This document shows positions 18,416 to 26,125 of a stretch of DNA of 64,000 nucleotides, piece after piece. The DNA is from Glaciecola amylolytica. GTDB taxonomy: Bacteria > Bacteroidota > Bacteroidia > Flavobacteriales_D > Crocinitomicaceae. The stretch is taken from assembly GCA_003856375.1 (NCBI GenBank), contig CP034120.1, positions 4,335,501 through 4,399,500 of the forward strand. Reading direction: 5' to 3'. The number at the start of each line of letters is the position of its first letter. Position 1 is the first letter of the stretch. The position numbers were made by a program, and so were the translations under genes. The notes under the pieces are model-generated. The model searched no databases, had not been told where the DNA came from, and saw nothing but the letters and a program-made list of their open reading frames with translations.

Positions 18416-19342
18416 ATGCAGTTAGTTTATACCAGTTTGGTTTTTATTTTTGTTTCCTTTCTGTCTTTTAGTCAGGGAGTTACGATTTTAATTGATCCCG
18501 GTCATGGCGGGTCAGATCCCGGTCACGAAGCAACGGATAAAAATTTACCTCCGGAGAAAGACCTGACATTGAAGATTGCATTGAAATTCGGGGCTTACCT
18601 GAGTGAAAAACTGGAGAATGTAACAGTACTTTACACCCGTACAGACGATCGCTATCCAACTTTGGATGAACGGGTGGAAATGGCCAATGCAAAAAAAGTA
18701 GACTACTTTATTTCAATTCATATCAACGGAAGTCCAAATTCCAATATAAAGGGAACAGAATCCCACGTTCATTCCTTCAGCTCGCATGCATCCGTGAAAC
18801 TTGCAAGAGCGTTTGAAAATGAGTTTAAGGGTCGTGCCGGAAGAAAATCCAGAGGCGTAAAGGATTCAGATGACCGCGAACATACACTGCAGGTATTGAA
18901 GTTTACTCAAATGACAAGTGTATTGGTAGAATGCGGTTTCATGACCAATAAATCGGAAGCCAATTATCTGAACACTTCCGAAGGTCAGGATATCATCGCA
19001 TCGGCGTTGTTTCGTGGAATGAGGACACATCTGAAGGAAGCTCATAAGAATATCTCATTCACTAAAAAAGAGGCAGAAGCATCAAAGGATTCCAAATCAG
19101 AAAAAGACAGCGGGAAGACCTACAGCGTTCAAATCATGAGTTCAAAGGAATGGCTGGATACTGAAAAAGGTGGATTTAAGAATCTGAAACATGCGGTAAG
19201 TCGCACGCAGATAGCTCAAACCGGATATCGTTACAAATATTTTTCGGGAAGTTTTGCTACTAAGAGTGAGGCAGAGGAGTATTGTGCGGAAGTCAGGAAG
19301 AAGGGTTTCCCCGACTCAATTGTTGTGGAACGGAAAAATTAA
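18416..19342 (+). CDS. N-acetylmuramoyl-L-alanine amidase (Amidase_3) with a C-terminal SPOR-like domain
   Basis: 308 aa. A signal peptide (MQLVYTSLVFIFVSFLSFS) is followed by the Amidase_3 zinc fold: ILIDPGHGGSDPG (first His), the Glu in the PEKDLTL region, FISIHING (second His) and the catalytic Glu in VLVECGFMTN. Residues ~235-308 (KTYSVQIMSSKEWLD ... FATKSEAEEYCAEVRKKGF) resemble a SPOR peptidoglycan-binding domain. It cuts the amide between MurNAc and the stem peptide in the periplasm during cell separation. The signal peptide lacks the usual N-terminal Lys/Arg. Start choice rests on the promoter position and the signal peptide. Confidence 0.87.
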   Translation: MQLVYTSLVFIFVSFLSFSQGVTILIDPGHGGSDPGHEATDKNLPPEKDLTLKIALKFGAYLSEKLENVTVLYTRTDDRYPTLDERVEMANAKKVDYFISIHINGSPNSNIKGTESHVHSFSSHASVKLARAFENEFKGRAGRKSRGVKDSDDREHTLQVLKFTQMTSVLVECGFMTNKSEANYLNTSEGQDIIASALFRGMRTHLKEAHKNISFTKKEAEASKDSKSEKDSGKTYSVQIMSSKEWLDTEKGGFKNLKHAVSRTQIAQTGYRYKYFSGSFATKSEAEEYCAEVRKKGFPDSIVVERKN

Positions 19343-19354
19343 GTTGAAATGTAT

Positions 19355-19362
19355 TACTTTTG
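19355..19362 (+). promoter_or_regulatory. -7 element (TACTTTTG) for ssb
   Basis: Exact TAnnTTTG match 41 bases before the ssb ATG and 13 bases after the amidase stop. Confidence 0.6.
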
Positions 19363-19403
19363 TGACGAAACACACTTGAACACATTAATTTACCAAAAAG
19401 AAT

Positions 19404-19856
19404 ATGGCAACTGTTTTTGAAACACGTTTAATTGGAAATATTGGAAAGGATGCTGTCGTGAAGCAAATGGAACGCGGCGTCATTGCAATTAATTTTCCGG
19501 TTGCGCACAATAAGAACTGGCGCGATAAGCGTACAGGGGAAGCAAGAACCAAAACGACTTGGGTAAATTGCACAATTTGGAAAAAAGAAGGCGCAAATAT
19601 GCGTATTCTGGATTTTTTGAAGAAGGGTGCCCTGGTGGAACTGGTGGGAACTCCATTTGCAAAATCCTTTTCTCAGGAAGACGGAACGTTCCGATCAGAA
19701 ATCCGTTTGAATGTTTCACGCACGAATATTTTGAGACCTGCAAAATGCGAAGATGAATTGATGTTTGACATGATTGATGACAATGAATCACCATGCGAAG
19801 ATGAAGGATGCGACGCAAGTTTGGAAGATTTCACTTTGTCGGAAGATGATTTTTAG
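19404..19856 (+). CDS. ssb: Single-stranded DNA-binding protein
   Basis: 150 aa. OB-fold start TVFETRLIGNIGKDAVVKQM, the core TTWVNCTIWKKEGANMRILDFLKKGALVELVG, then strands through LNVSRTNILRP. The C-terminus is acidic and ends SEDDF, the tail that recruits partner proteins, as in E. coli SSB (DDDIPF). It coats ssDNA during replication and repair. Being a short SSB with an atypical Cys-containing linker (EDEGCDAS), it could be a second, specialised copy rather than the main housekeeping one. Confidence 0.88.
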   Translation: MATVFETRLIGNIGKDAVVKQMERGVIAINFPVAHNKNWRDKRTGEARTKTTWVNCTIWKKEGANMRILDFLKKGALVELVGTPFAKSFSQEDGTFRSEIRLNVSRTNILRPAKCEDELMFDMIDDNESPCEDEGCDASLEDFTLSEDDF

Positions 19857-19941
19857 TCCTGAAAGTCAGACTAGTACTGAATTCCATTAAAAATAATTGC
19901 AATTTTTTTCGAGGAATTTGTGTTAAAAGCAATTCTTTGTC

Positions 19942-19949
19942 TATATTTG
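19942..19949 (+). promoter_or_regulatory. -7 element (TATATTTG) for tRNA-Asn
   Basis: Exact TAnnTTTG match 22 bases upstream of the tRNA 5' end. Confidence 0.6.
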
Positions 19950-19971
19950 CAACCGCGAAAGCGATATAGAT

Positions 19972-20045
19972 TCCTTCTTAGCTCAGTTGGTTAGAGCATC
20001 TGACTGTTAATCAGAGGGTCGCTGGTTCGAGCCCAGCAGAGGGAG
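19972..20045 (+). tRNA. tRNA-Asn (anticodon GUU)
   Basis: Cloverleaf folded by hand: 7-bp acceptor stem TCCTTCT / AGAGGGA (one G-U), D-arm GCTC...GAGC, anticodon stem TCTGA / TCAGA with loop CTGTTAA (anticodon GTT), T-arm GCTGG-TTCGAGC-CCAGC, discriminator G at 20045. The CCA end is not encoded. It has its own promoter element and terminator. Confidence 0.96.
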
Positions 20046-20047
20046 CA

Positions 20048-20090
20048 AAAAAGAAAAAGAGCGTGATTATTCACGCTCTTTTTCTTTTTA
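20048..20090 (+). terminator. Terminator of the tRNA-Asn transcript
   Basis: A 19-bp perfect stem centred on GCGTGA-TTAT-TCACGC with flanking A- and T-rich arms, starting three bases after the tRNA. Confidence 0.92.
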
Positions 20091-20091
20091 C

Positions 20092-20117
20092 CTCATTCTC
20101 GTTTTGTTTCTCATTCT
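20092..20117 (+). repeat. 26-base repeat just beyond a tRNA terminator (copy 1)
   Basis: It begins CTCATTCTCGTTTTG and ends TCTCATTCT. It matches 25 of 26 bases at 42169-42194, where it again lies just beyond a tRNA terminator. It contains the word CTCATTCT twice. Confidence 0.6.
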
Positions 20118-20135
20118 TCCCTTGGCCTTTCTGAT

Positions 20136-21371
20136 TTATTTTGAAACAACAAACAGTTTTTTTCTAAAAGTATTCTTTGACACTAAATTCAGTTGGTAAA
20201 CTCCGTTAGCAAAATCACTTAGATTAATTGTTCTTCCTTCCGAATGGTTTTGAATCTTTAATGTTTGTCCGAAATTGTCACAGATTACCAAGTAATCAAA
20301 AGCAATTTCTGAAAGTGTTATTTGGCTATTTGCAGGATTGGGGAATAGAGAAAATTCTAAATCTTTTTCTTGATCATCTATGCCAGCGGTATTCGATTCA
20401 ATGCACAGTTGATTGATCCCTGATTCAAAGAATCTGAAAGTAATTGTGTTGATACTTCCGTTGAAAGTCAAAAGTGCATCGTTAAACCCGGTCACAGAGG
20501 TGTTCGCTAAGGTTGAATCCAAAGAAATTCCTATTCCTGAAAGGGATGAACTCGTGAAAAAAGTTGAAATCGGCGTGAAAGCATTACCGTTTACAGCGAT
20601 CTCAAATTGATTTTCTTGTCCTGTCATATAGTAAATCTGACAATTCACAAGTTGGTTACTTCCGTCAAAATCGAAACTGACATCGCCGGTTCCATACATA
20701 CCGGGATAGGTGTCGAATTGCACACCTCCGTTTAACAAGGTTACTGCTTGTGAATTATTTTGGGTGTATCCAATGATTCCGGGAGTTGAGAAGCTCGTTA
20801 GATTTACCCATGCCGAGTCGCTGTTAAAGTCATCACATCCATAATAGGGTTGCGAAGTTCCATCGTCTTTACACAGTTGATTGATTCCGGATTCAAAGAA
20901 TCTGAAAGTAATCGTGTTGATACTTCCGTTGAAAGTCAAAAGTGCATCATTAAACCCGGTCACAGAGGTATTCACTAATGTTGAATCTAAGAGAACTCCA
21001 ATTCCCGAAAGCGATGAACCCGTGAAAAAAGTTGAAATCGGAGAGAATGCACTGCCGTTTACAGCGATCTCAAATTGATTTTCTTGTCCTGTCATATAGT
21101 AAATCTGACAATTCACAAGTTGGTTACTTCCGTCAAAACCGAAACTGACATCGCCGGTTCCATACATGCCGGGATAGGTGTCGAATTGCACTCCTCCGTT
21201 TAACAAGGTTACTGCTTGTGAATTATTTTGGGTGTATCCAATGATTCCGGGAGTTGAAAAGCTCGTTAGATTTGCCCAGGCTGAGTCGTTGTTAAAATCA
21301 TCACAGAATGTTTGTGCATTTAATTCAGTGACAAAAAAAGCGAGTGTAAAAAGTAGTGCTGTAGTTTTCAT
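20136..21371 (-). CDS. T9SS-secreted protein with two near-identical tandem domains
   Basis: 411 aa. Signal peptide (MKTTALLFTLAFFVTELNA), then two ~156-residue copies: residues ~22-166 and ~178-322, each starting DDFN(N/S)DSAW and ending FRFFESGINQLC. Residues ~330-411 are a type A T9SS sorting domain (FSLFPNPANSQITLS ... GVYQLNLVSKN). The repeats are rich in beta strands and contain no enzyme motif that I recognise; the layout suggests a jelly-roll, carbohydrate-binding-like or adhesin domain. Export across the outer membrane by T9SS is inferred from the sorting domain. No partner genes are adjacent. Confidence 0.82.
   Translation of the reverse strand: MKTTALLFTLAFFVTELNAQTFCDDFNNDSAWANLTSFSTPGIIGYTQNNSQAVTLLNGGVQFDTYPGMYGTGDVSFGFDGSNQLVNCQIYYMTGQENQFEIAVNGSAFSPISTFFTGSSLSGIGVLLDSTLVNTSVTGFNDALLTFNGSINTITFRFFESGINQLCKDDGTSQPYYGCDDFNSDSAWVNLTSFSTPGIIGYTQNNSQAVTLLNGGVQFDTYPGMYGTGDVSFDFDGSNQLVNCQIYYMTGQENQFEIAVNGNAFTPISTFFTSSSLSGIGISLDSTLANTSVTGFNDALLTFNGSINTITFRFFESGINQLCIESNTAGIDDQEKDLEFSLFPNPANSQITLSEIAFDYLVICDNFGQTLKIQNHSEGRTINLSDFANGVYQLNLVSKNTFRKKLFVVSK
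20404..21306 (-). repeat. Two tandem ~435-base copies with a 468-base period inside the T9SS gene
   Basis: Bases 20404-20838 align with 20872-21306 at a constant offset of 468 (156 codons), with differences at only a few percent of positions by eye. The ~33-base linker between them is not repeated. Long identical runs show a recent duplication or ongoing gene conversion. Confidence 0.88.
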
Positions 21372-21791
21372 AGTTTGGTAGGAATTAAGTTCATTTGAAC
21401 ATATAACGATCGCACAAGTTGTCTGGTTGCCTGAAGCAGATAAATACTAAAGCACACCTTTGTCTTTAATTTTGCACTTGTGCTTAAATAAATGGGTTTA
21501 TTCATGTTATGAACGAAGAAAGGATAAGCAGTGCTCTCAAAAAATTACTTCATGTGAATTGGTACAGTTGCCCGCTTTGTCAGATCTGGTTTCGAAGGTA
21601 AATTAGCCCGCTAAATGTTAAAAATGAGGTGGTTAATGAGTTTTTTATGATGTATCATTTTTATCAAGCATCTTGTTCTCAGTTTGTTATGTTCTTTTTT
21701 GACTTGATTTTTTATGGTTTCGGAAGAAATAAGCTTTTTCCAAGTCATCATAAATGCATAACTTTGAGAACTTTCATAAATCGCCTAAACA
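21372..21791. other. 420-base intergenic stretch
   Basis: It separates two divergently transcribed genes. Apart from one 30-codon ORF (listed) and AT-rich sequence I see no repeat, terminator or clean TAnnTTTG element. Confidence 0.5.
21509..21601 (+). CDS. Possible 30-aa microprotein with a CPLC motif
   Basis: ATG at 21509, stop at 21599. The peptide is basic at its ends and contains a zinc-ribbon-like CPLC. There is no Shine-Dalgarno sequence and chance occurrence is quite possible. It could also be the remains of a longer gene. Confidence 0.15.
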   Translation: MNEERISSALKKLLHVNWYSCPLCQIWFRR

Positions 21792-23834
21792 TTGAAGTTT
21801 TTAACCGGCATACTATTTACTTTTTCCATTTGGGGCATCTATTGTCAAAATGATAGTTTGGCTGATGGCGAAGTGTCCCCACCCTTATTTTATTTAGGTG
21901 GAGTGAATATCGATATCGGAGCAAATGCAGGCGTTCAGTCGAATTTTCTGGATAAACGCGGCCGGATGAATCATTTCATCGAGGTTTCATCCTCTTTTCG
22001 ATACAAGAATATTCCTTTAACTTTTCAAGGCAGGCTTTCAGATGAAAAGTATATTTCCGGCAAACCAACCTATTTTCGTTTAAGCTATGATGCTATTGCG
22101 AAGTATCGTCTTAGAAAGACTGAACTGGAGCATGAAATCGGGGATTTGAATACAGGAATTGGTGAGATAAACAAAGATATTTATGCCTGGGAAGGAAAAC
22201 TGGGTTATCTGGATTTTTTGCTTCAACAATACAAATTACTCAAAGGTAAAAACAAGAAAGATAACGGTGAATTTGGGATGCCTGATATTCCGGAGCTTAA
22301 TGTTCCGGATGTAAAAACGGAATTCCCGGATTTAAAAGTTCCCGCCAAAGGAAAAATTGATTTTGATAAGTTGAATCTGGATTCGCTGAATCGGTTAATC
22401 TCCAATTACAATATCAATATTGATAAATGGAATAATAAGAAAGACAGTCTTCAGAAACTAAAAGATTTGAAATTGGGAGATCTGAATGCTTTGAATCTTA
22501 GAAAGCCCAATGGTTTTTTAGATGGAATCAAACGGTTTGATCTGGGCTTGACTTCACTTTCCGGAGGTAAAATGTCGAACAGCAGCGTTCCCATTCAAGG
22601 ACTTCGTTTCAAAGGAACTTACCGTAAGTGTTTTTATGATGTTGCAGCAGGATTAACCGTTCCGAATCGTTTGTTTTCCAATTCAGTTATTGATCAATAT
22701 CTCAGCAATTCTCAGAATGTGTTCAACATGAACCAATTCTTCACTGTAAATACAGCACGTTTTGTGAGTGCAATTATTTTAGGATACGGTGATGAAGAGA
22801 AGAATTCAATTTCTGTAGAGAATTACTACAATGGAAGGGATTTGCAGAGCATTCTTCACAAAGTGAAACGGGTAACCAATAACACATCGAATGTAAGTTT
22901 TACACTTTCACCTTTCAAATCCGGAAGACTGTTTATCAGTGGAAGTGCCGGTCAAACAATTCCAATCGGAGATTCTGTTTCACGGAATTATGGCAGTCGT
23001 TTAGCTTTCAATGCCAAAATTAAGTACCGTTTCAGAAGGATGAATACTCAGGTGTTTTCTCAGATCAGGAGAATCGGAGTCAATTACGACGGATTTTCTC
23101 AGGGAATTTATAACTCCGGATTTTTTCATCAGGAGTATGGATTTCAAAGCAAGTTTTTTAAACACCTGTCGCTGACGGCAAAATATACAGGTGACAAATA
23201 CGACATTAATTCTTTAGGAAAAGGACTCGTGACAAACGGACTTCATGTGGATATTCAGGAAACTATTCTTAAGAATCTGCTGCTTTTTGCCGGCTACTCT
23301 TTGATTCATGCCCGCGGAAACGATTCCATTACTTACGGAAATAATGCGCTTTACAGAGGTGGGTTTGCTTATCAAAAGAAATTCAAAAAAACCAGGTTTG
23401 TTTTGTCGGGTAACAGCACTTATTCGCGGGTAAACGGGCTGGACTCGACTATCCAGCTGACAAACATTATTCTCAAAACAGATTTTTCGCATAAATACTT
23501 GTTCTACGGACTTTCTGCAAATTATCAGAGTTTTAAAGGAATGTCGCGAATCTATGGAACGAATATCATCGTAACTCCCGAGTTGGGAGTTAAATACAAG
23601 GGGTTTCAGTTTGCATCAACTTTCAGTTATTTGAATAGTCAGCAATTTTCCGATCAGTATGGCTTTTCGTTTACCATGAGTGCTTCTCCAAGTAAACATT
23701 TTACCTGGTATCTGACAGGTCGGAGATGGCTGCCAACCGACGCTGTGAACTTTATAACTCCTGAAATTGATTATCCGATCAGGCCCTGGTTTTGGGAGCT
23801 TCGCTTGAAATTACATTTAAATGTTATGAAATGA
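21792..23834 (+). CDS. Large outer-membrane protein with a coiled-coil segment, function unknown
   Basis: 680 aa from a TTG (KFLTGILFTFSIWGIYCQ, signal peptide). Residues ~110-240 are charged and helical with heptad character (LEHEIGDLNTGIGEINKDIY, then LNRLISNYNINIDKWNNKKDSLQKL), including a Pro-rich strip PDIPELNVPDVKTEFPDLKVP. From ~250 to the end the sequence is aromatic and beta-rich with TonB-barrel-like alternation (NGLHVDIQETILKNLLLFAGYSL; FTWYLTGRRWLPTD) and ends in RLKLHLNVMK. The layout suggests a barrel with a periplasmic helical domain. I recognise no family. Confidence 0.7.
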   Translation: MKFLTGILFTFSIWGIYCQNDSLADGEVSPPLFYLGGVNIDIGANAGVQSNFLDKRGRMNHFIEVSSSFRYKNIPLTFQGRLSDEKYISGKPTYFRLSYDAIAKYRLRKTELEHEIGDLNTGIGEINKDIYAWEGKLGYLDFLLQQYKLLKGKNKKDNGEFGMPDIPELNVPDVKTEFPDLKVPAKGKIDFDKLNLDSLNRLISNYNINIDKWNNKKDSLQKLKDLKLGDLNALNLRKPNGFLDGIKRFDLGLTSLSGGKMSNSSVPIQGLRFKGTYRKCFYDVAAGLTVPNRLFSNSVIDQYLSNSQNVFNMNQFFTVNTARFVSAIILGYGDEEKNSISVENYYNGRDLQSILHKVKRVTNNTSNVSFTLSPFKSGRLFISGSAGQTIPIGDSVSRNYGSRLAFNAKIKYRFRRMNTQVFSQIRRIGVNYDGFSQGIYNSGFFHQEYGFQSKFFKHLSLTAKYTGDKYDINSLGKGLVTNGLHVDIQETILKNLLLFAGYSLIHARGNDSITYGNNALYRGGFAYQKKFKKTRFVLSGNSTYSRVNGLDSTIQLTNIILKTDFSHKYLFYGLSANYQSFKGMSRIYGTNIIVTPELGVKYKGFQFASTFSYLNSQQFSDQYGFSFTMSASPSKHFTWYLTGRRWLPTDAVNFITPEIDYPIRPWFWELRLKLHLNVMK

Positions 23835-23940
23835 AATTGACTTGTTTTTTTCTGATGTTTGTTTGTTGCGAATTGGAAAAGATTCGGATGACAGGAAGAT
23901 CAATCGAACCGTTTTCAGCTTAATTTTAAAGTTCAATAAA

Positions 23941-24534
23941 GTGCGATATATATTCACAATAGGGTCTCTTGTTCTATTAGTAAGTTGTGCAAGTGTCAAT
24001 AAGTCCATGAATCCTCAGGATTATCTGGGTTGGTATCAATCAAAGGAGTTTGGATGGAAAGGAATCGATACAATTCAAAATGTGATTTGCGGGATTCGTT
24101 TGTTCCCTAAAGAAGTGAGTATAGCAAGGTGTGCGATTGACAACTGTGAGTCGAAAGAAATCTTGAAAGAACGTTCTGCTGCCAAAACTGACTATTTTGA
24201 ATTCATCTTGGAGTTTGCCAGTTTAAAGCCGAACGAAAGCATTTTTGACCTGCCGGGGAGATTGGGGACTTCCAGTCCGTATCGCGTCACCTATTTCAGC
24301 AGCGCAATTAAAAATGATATAAAAGGTTTAACATCGTCGGGAGACACGGTGGAATGTCAAAGTGTTATTTACGAACCGTCATTACCTCAAAAGGCCCGCA
24401 TGTTGATCAATTTAGAGATCACCAAAAAAAGCATTGTTGAAATTATTATCACCGATCGTATTATTAGTGGTGAAACATTTCATTTTAACTTACCTGAATT
24501 AACAGATAAATCGATTCCGTCACTGAAATTGTGA
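23941..24534 (+). CDS. Predicted lipoprotein, function unknown
   Basis: 197 aa from a GTG at 23941 (RYIFTIGSLVLLVSC). I chose this start because it gives a lipoprotein signal with lipobox LLVS-C; the longer frame from 23842 would bury it. The mature part has a Cys pair (CAIDNCESKE) and a later Cys, otherwise no recognised motif. It follows the outer-membrane protein gene by about 100 bases on the same strand and may be cotranscribed. Confidence 0.65.
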   Translation: MRYIFTIGSLVLLVSCASVNKSMNPQDYLGWYQSKEFGWKGIDTIQNVICGIRLFPKEVSIARCAIDNCESKEILKERSAAKTDYFEFILEFASLKPNESIFDLPGRLGTSSPYRVTYFSSAIKNDIKGLTSSGDTVECQSVIYEPSLPQKARMLINLEITKKSIVEIIITDRIISGETFHFNLPELTDKSIPSLKL

Positions 24535-24614
24535 GAATTGCAATCTCTCAAACCAATCACCAAATTCTATAAAACAGAAAATCAGCACCCATTGACTCAA
24601 AAAACTTTTTTTAG

Positions 24615-24622
24615 TAATTTTC
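24615..24622 (+). promoter_or_regulatory. Candidate -7 element (TAATTTTC) four bases before the next start codon
   Basis: Seven of eight positions match TAnnTTTG. It ends four bases before the ATG at 24627, as at 16237 and 18404. Confidence 0.35.
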
Positions 24623-24626
24623 TCCC

Positions 24627-25082
24627 ATGAATTTGGATGCAGTATCTTTTTTAATAGAGCAAAGTCTCATAGAATTAGGCGTTGATCCCGGATTGTGCCG
24701 AGGAGAAAAGGCCGGACAATGGAATTTAACCTACAAAGGTTCAACCGTGTGGATTGATGTGTTCAACTTTCCGCAAAATCCGGACAAATACTACTTTCAG
24801 GTAATGAGTCCGCTAACGCGGATTCCGGATCGCAATCAGGAAGCATTTTTCAAGAACTGCCTGGAGATCAACCATGGATTGTATGGTTCCGGAATCAGTA
24901 TCAAAGGGGATTGGACTTATGTGCTTTCATTGCGTGAAGCAGATAATCTGGATAAAAGCGAGATTGATGCAACACTGGATCGGGTGGCATTCTACTCCGC
25001 TGATTATTTTGGAAAACTGACCTTCAAATTTGAAGGATGCTGGGATCCGAAACCAAATGATAAGCCGGTGAATTTTAATTGA
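24627..25082 (+). CDS. YbjN-like protein (type III chaperone-like fold)
   Basis: 151 aa, soluble and acidic. The pattern of an N-terminal helix (AVSFLIEQSLIELGVD), beta strands (STVWIDVFNFPQ; YYFQVMSPL), a helical segment (EAFFKNCLEINHGLYGSGISIKGDW) and the long final helix (IDATLDRVAFYSADYFGKL) is that of the YbjN/CesT-like superfamily. Such proteins modulate stress responses or act as chaperones; the precise role here is unknown. Confidence 0.7.
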   Translation: MNLDAVSFLIEQSLIELGVDPGLCRGEKAGQWNLTYKGSTVWIDVFNFPQNPDKYYFQVMSPLTRIPDRNQEAFFKNCLEINHGLYGSGISIKGDWTYVLSLREADNLDKSEIDATLDRVAFYSADYFGKLTFKFEGCWDPKPNDKPVNFN

Positions 25083-25090
25083 TCGCTGGT

Positions 25091-25165
25091 TTATTCGATC
25101 ACAAAAAATCCGTTTTTTACTGCGTACATCACGAGTACAACTTTAACTCTTCCGTTATTGTGGAA
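25091..25165 (-). pseudogene. C-terminal remnant of a NarL/LuxR-type response regulator
   Basis: The last ~24 codons before a TAA read FHNNGRVKVVLVMYAVKNGF, the end of a LuxR-type DNA-binding domain. The intact regulator at 32919 ends with the same LVMYAVKNG and shares most bases there. No start or upstream domain remains; the upstream side runs into the 3' end of the hydrolase gene, which overlaps the remnant by 11 bases. Confidence 0.6.
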
Positions 25166-26042
25166 AATAGGTATTGATGAACAAAGCCATTTTCGTGATG
25201 CAATCCTGCGATTGAGTTTGATTCCAGTTGCCGTGTCCGGCTCCCTGATACATCGTCGATTCATTGTAAACACCATGAGCATTCAGTGAATCGTGCAGAC
25301 GACCCATTTGTGTTGCAGGAACCAGTGGGTCCAGTTCTCCGTAAAAGGAAAGTGTGGGAGGAGCTGTTGGCGTTACACGGCAAGCCGGACTCACTTCCCG
25401 GATCAGAGACATCGGAATAGGATTCGACTGTCCCACCAAAACAGGATAATAGTAAGAAAAGGAAGGATTGTTTAAATAATTCGGATCAGTGAAATCAGCC
25501 GGACCAACCGTGTTGCAGATTCCCTTTACCCTGTGATTGAAATCAAATCCGTATGCATACAAGAGCGAAAGATGTCCGCCGGCAGAGTTTCCGAAGAGAA
25601 AAAATTGTTCAGAAACATTGTATTTGGCAAGACTGATTTCAATCAAAGCATCCCGGATATCATTGATTTGTTTCGGATAAGCCGGACTTGTCTGACTCGC
25701 CAAACGATAATTGAGATTAATAATGGCGTGATTCGGATAATACGTTTTCAGTGAATTCATCATATACGTAAAATCCGATTTGTCACCTGCGCTCCAGCCG
25801 CCGCCGTGAATCAAAACAAATACTTTCGTGGTTGCAGAACTTCTGTTAGCAGGCAAATAGATATCCATTTTCTGCTGATTGTCGTTTCCGTACGAAATAT
25901 TCTGAAGATTGTATGCCTGATTGACTTCATAAACCGGTTCCTGATCAGAAGTTTTCTTTTTGCAGGCAACAAAAAATACCAGCAATAAACCAAGTAGAGG
26001 AAGGATGATTTTATTCGAAGATCGTAGATTGAAATATGACAT
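25155..26042 (-). CDS. Alpha/beta-hydrolase (esterase/lipase-like) lipoprotein
   Basis: 295 aa from the ATG at 26042 (MSYFNLRSSNKIILPLLGLLLVFFVACKKK), which gives a lipoprotein signal ending FFVA-C. The oxyanion-hole motif LIHGGGWSAGD, the nucleophile elbow FGNSAGGHLS, an Asp in GELDPLVPATQ and the His in GAGHGNW complete a catalytic triad of the hormone-sensitive-lipase type. It is likely an outer-membrane or periplasmic esterase for small acyl esters or acetylated sugars. It stands alone. Confidence 0.85.
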   Translation of the reverse strand: MSYFNLRSSNKIILPLLGLLLVFFVACKKKTSDQEPVYEVNQAYNLQNISYGNDNQQKMDIYLPANRSSATTKVFVLIHGGGWSAGDKSDFTYMMNSLKTYYPNHAIINLNYRLASQTSPAYPKQINDIRDALIEISLAKYNVSEQFFLFGNSAGGHLSLLYAYGFDFNHRVKGICNTVGPADFTDPNYLNNPSFSYYYPVLVGQSNPIPMSLIREVSPACRVTPTAPPTLSFYGELDPLVPATQMGRLHDSLNAHGVYNESTMYQGAGHGNWNQTQSQDCITKMALFINTYFPQ

Positions 26043-26125
26043 GATCAAAGCACTTTCCACTAAAATAATGGTTTTTGTTCAGATTTTGGAAAGAAAGTTC
26101 AACTCAGATGGATTGTTCCTGGCTT

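Noticed and set aside
21629-21853. 74-residue frame ending in the outer-membrane protein gene
   Set aside because: Overlaps the signal peptide of the next gene in another frame and lacks any supporting feature.
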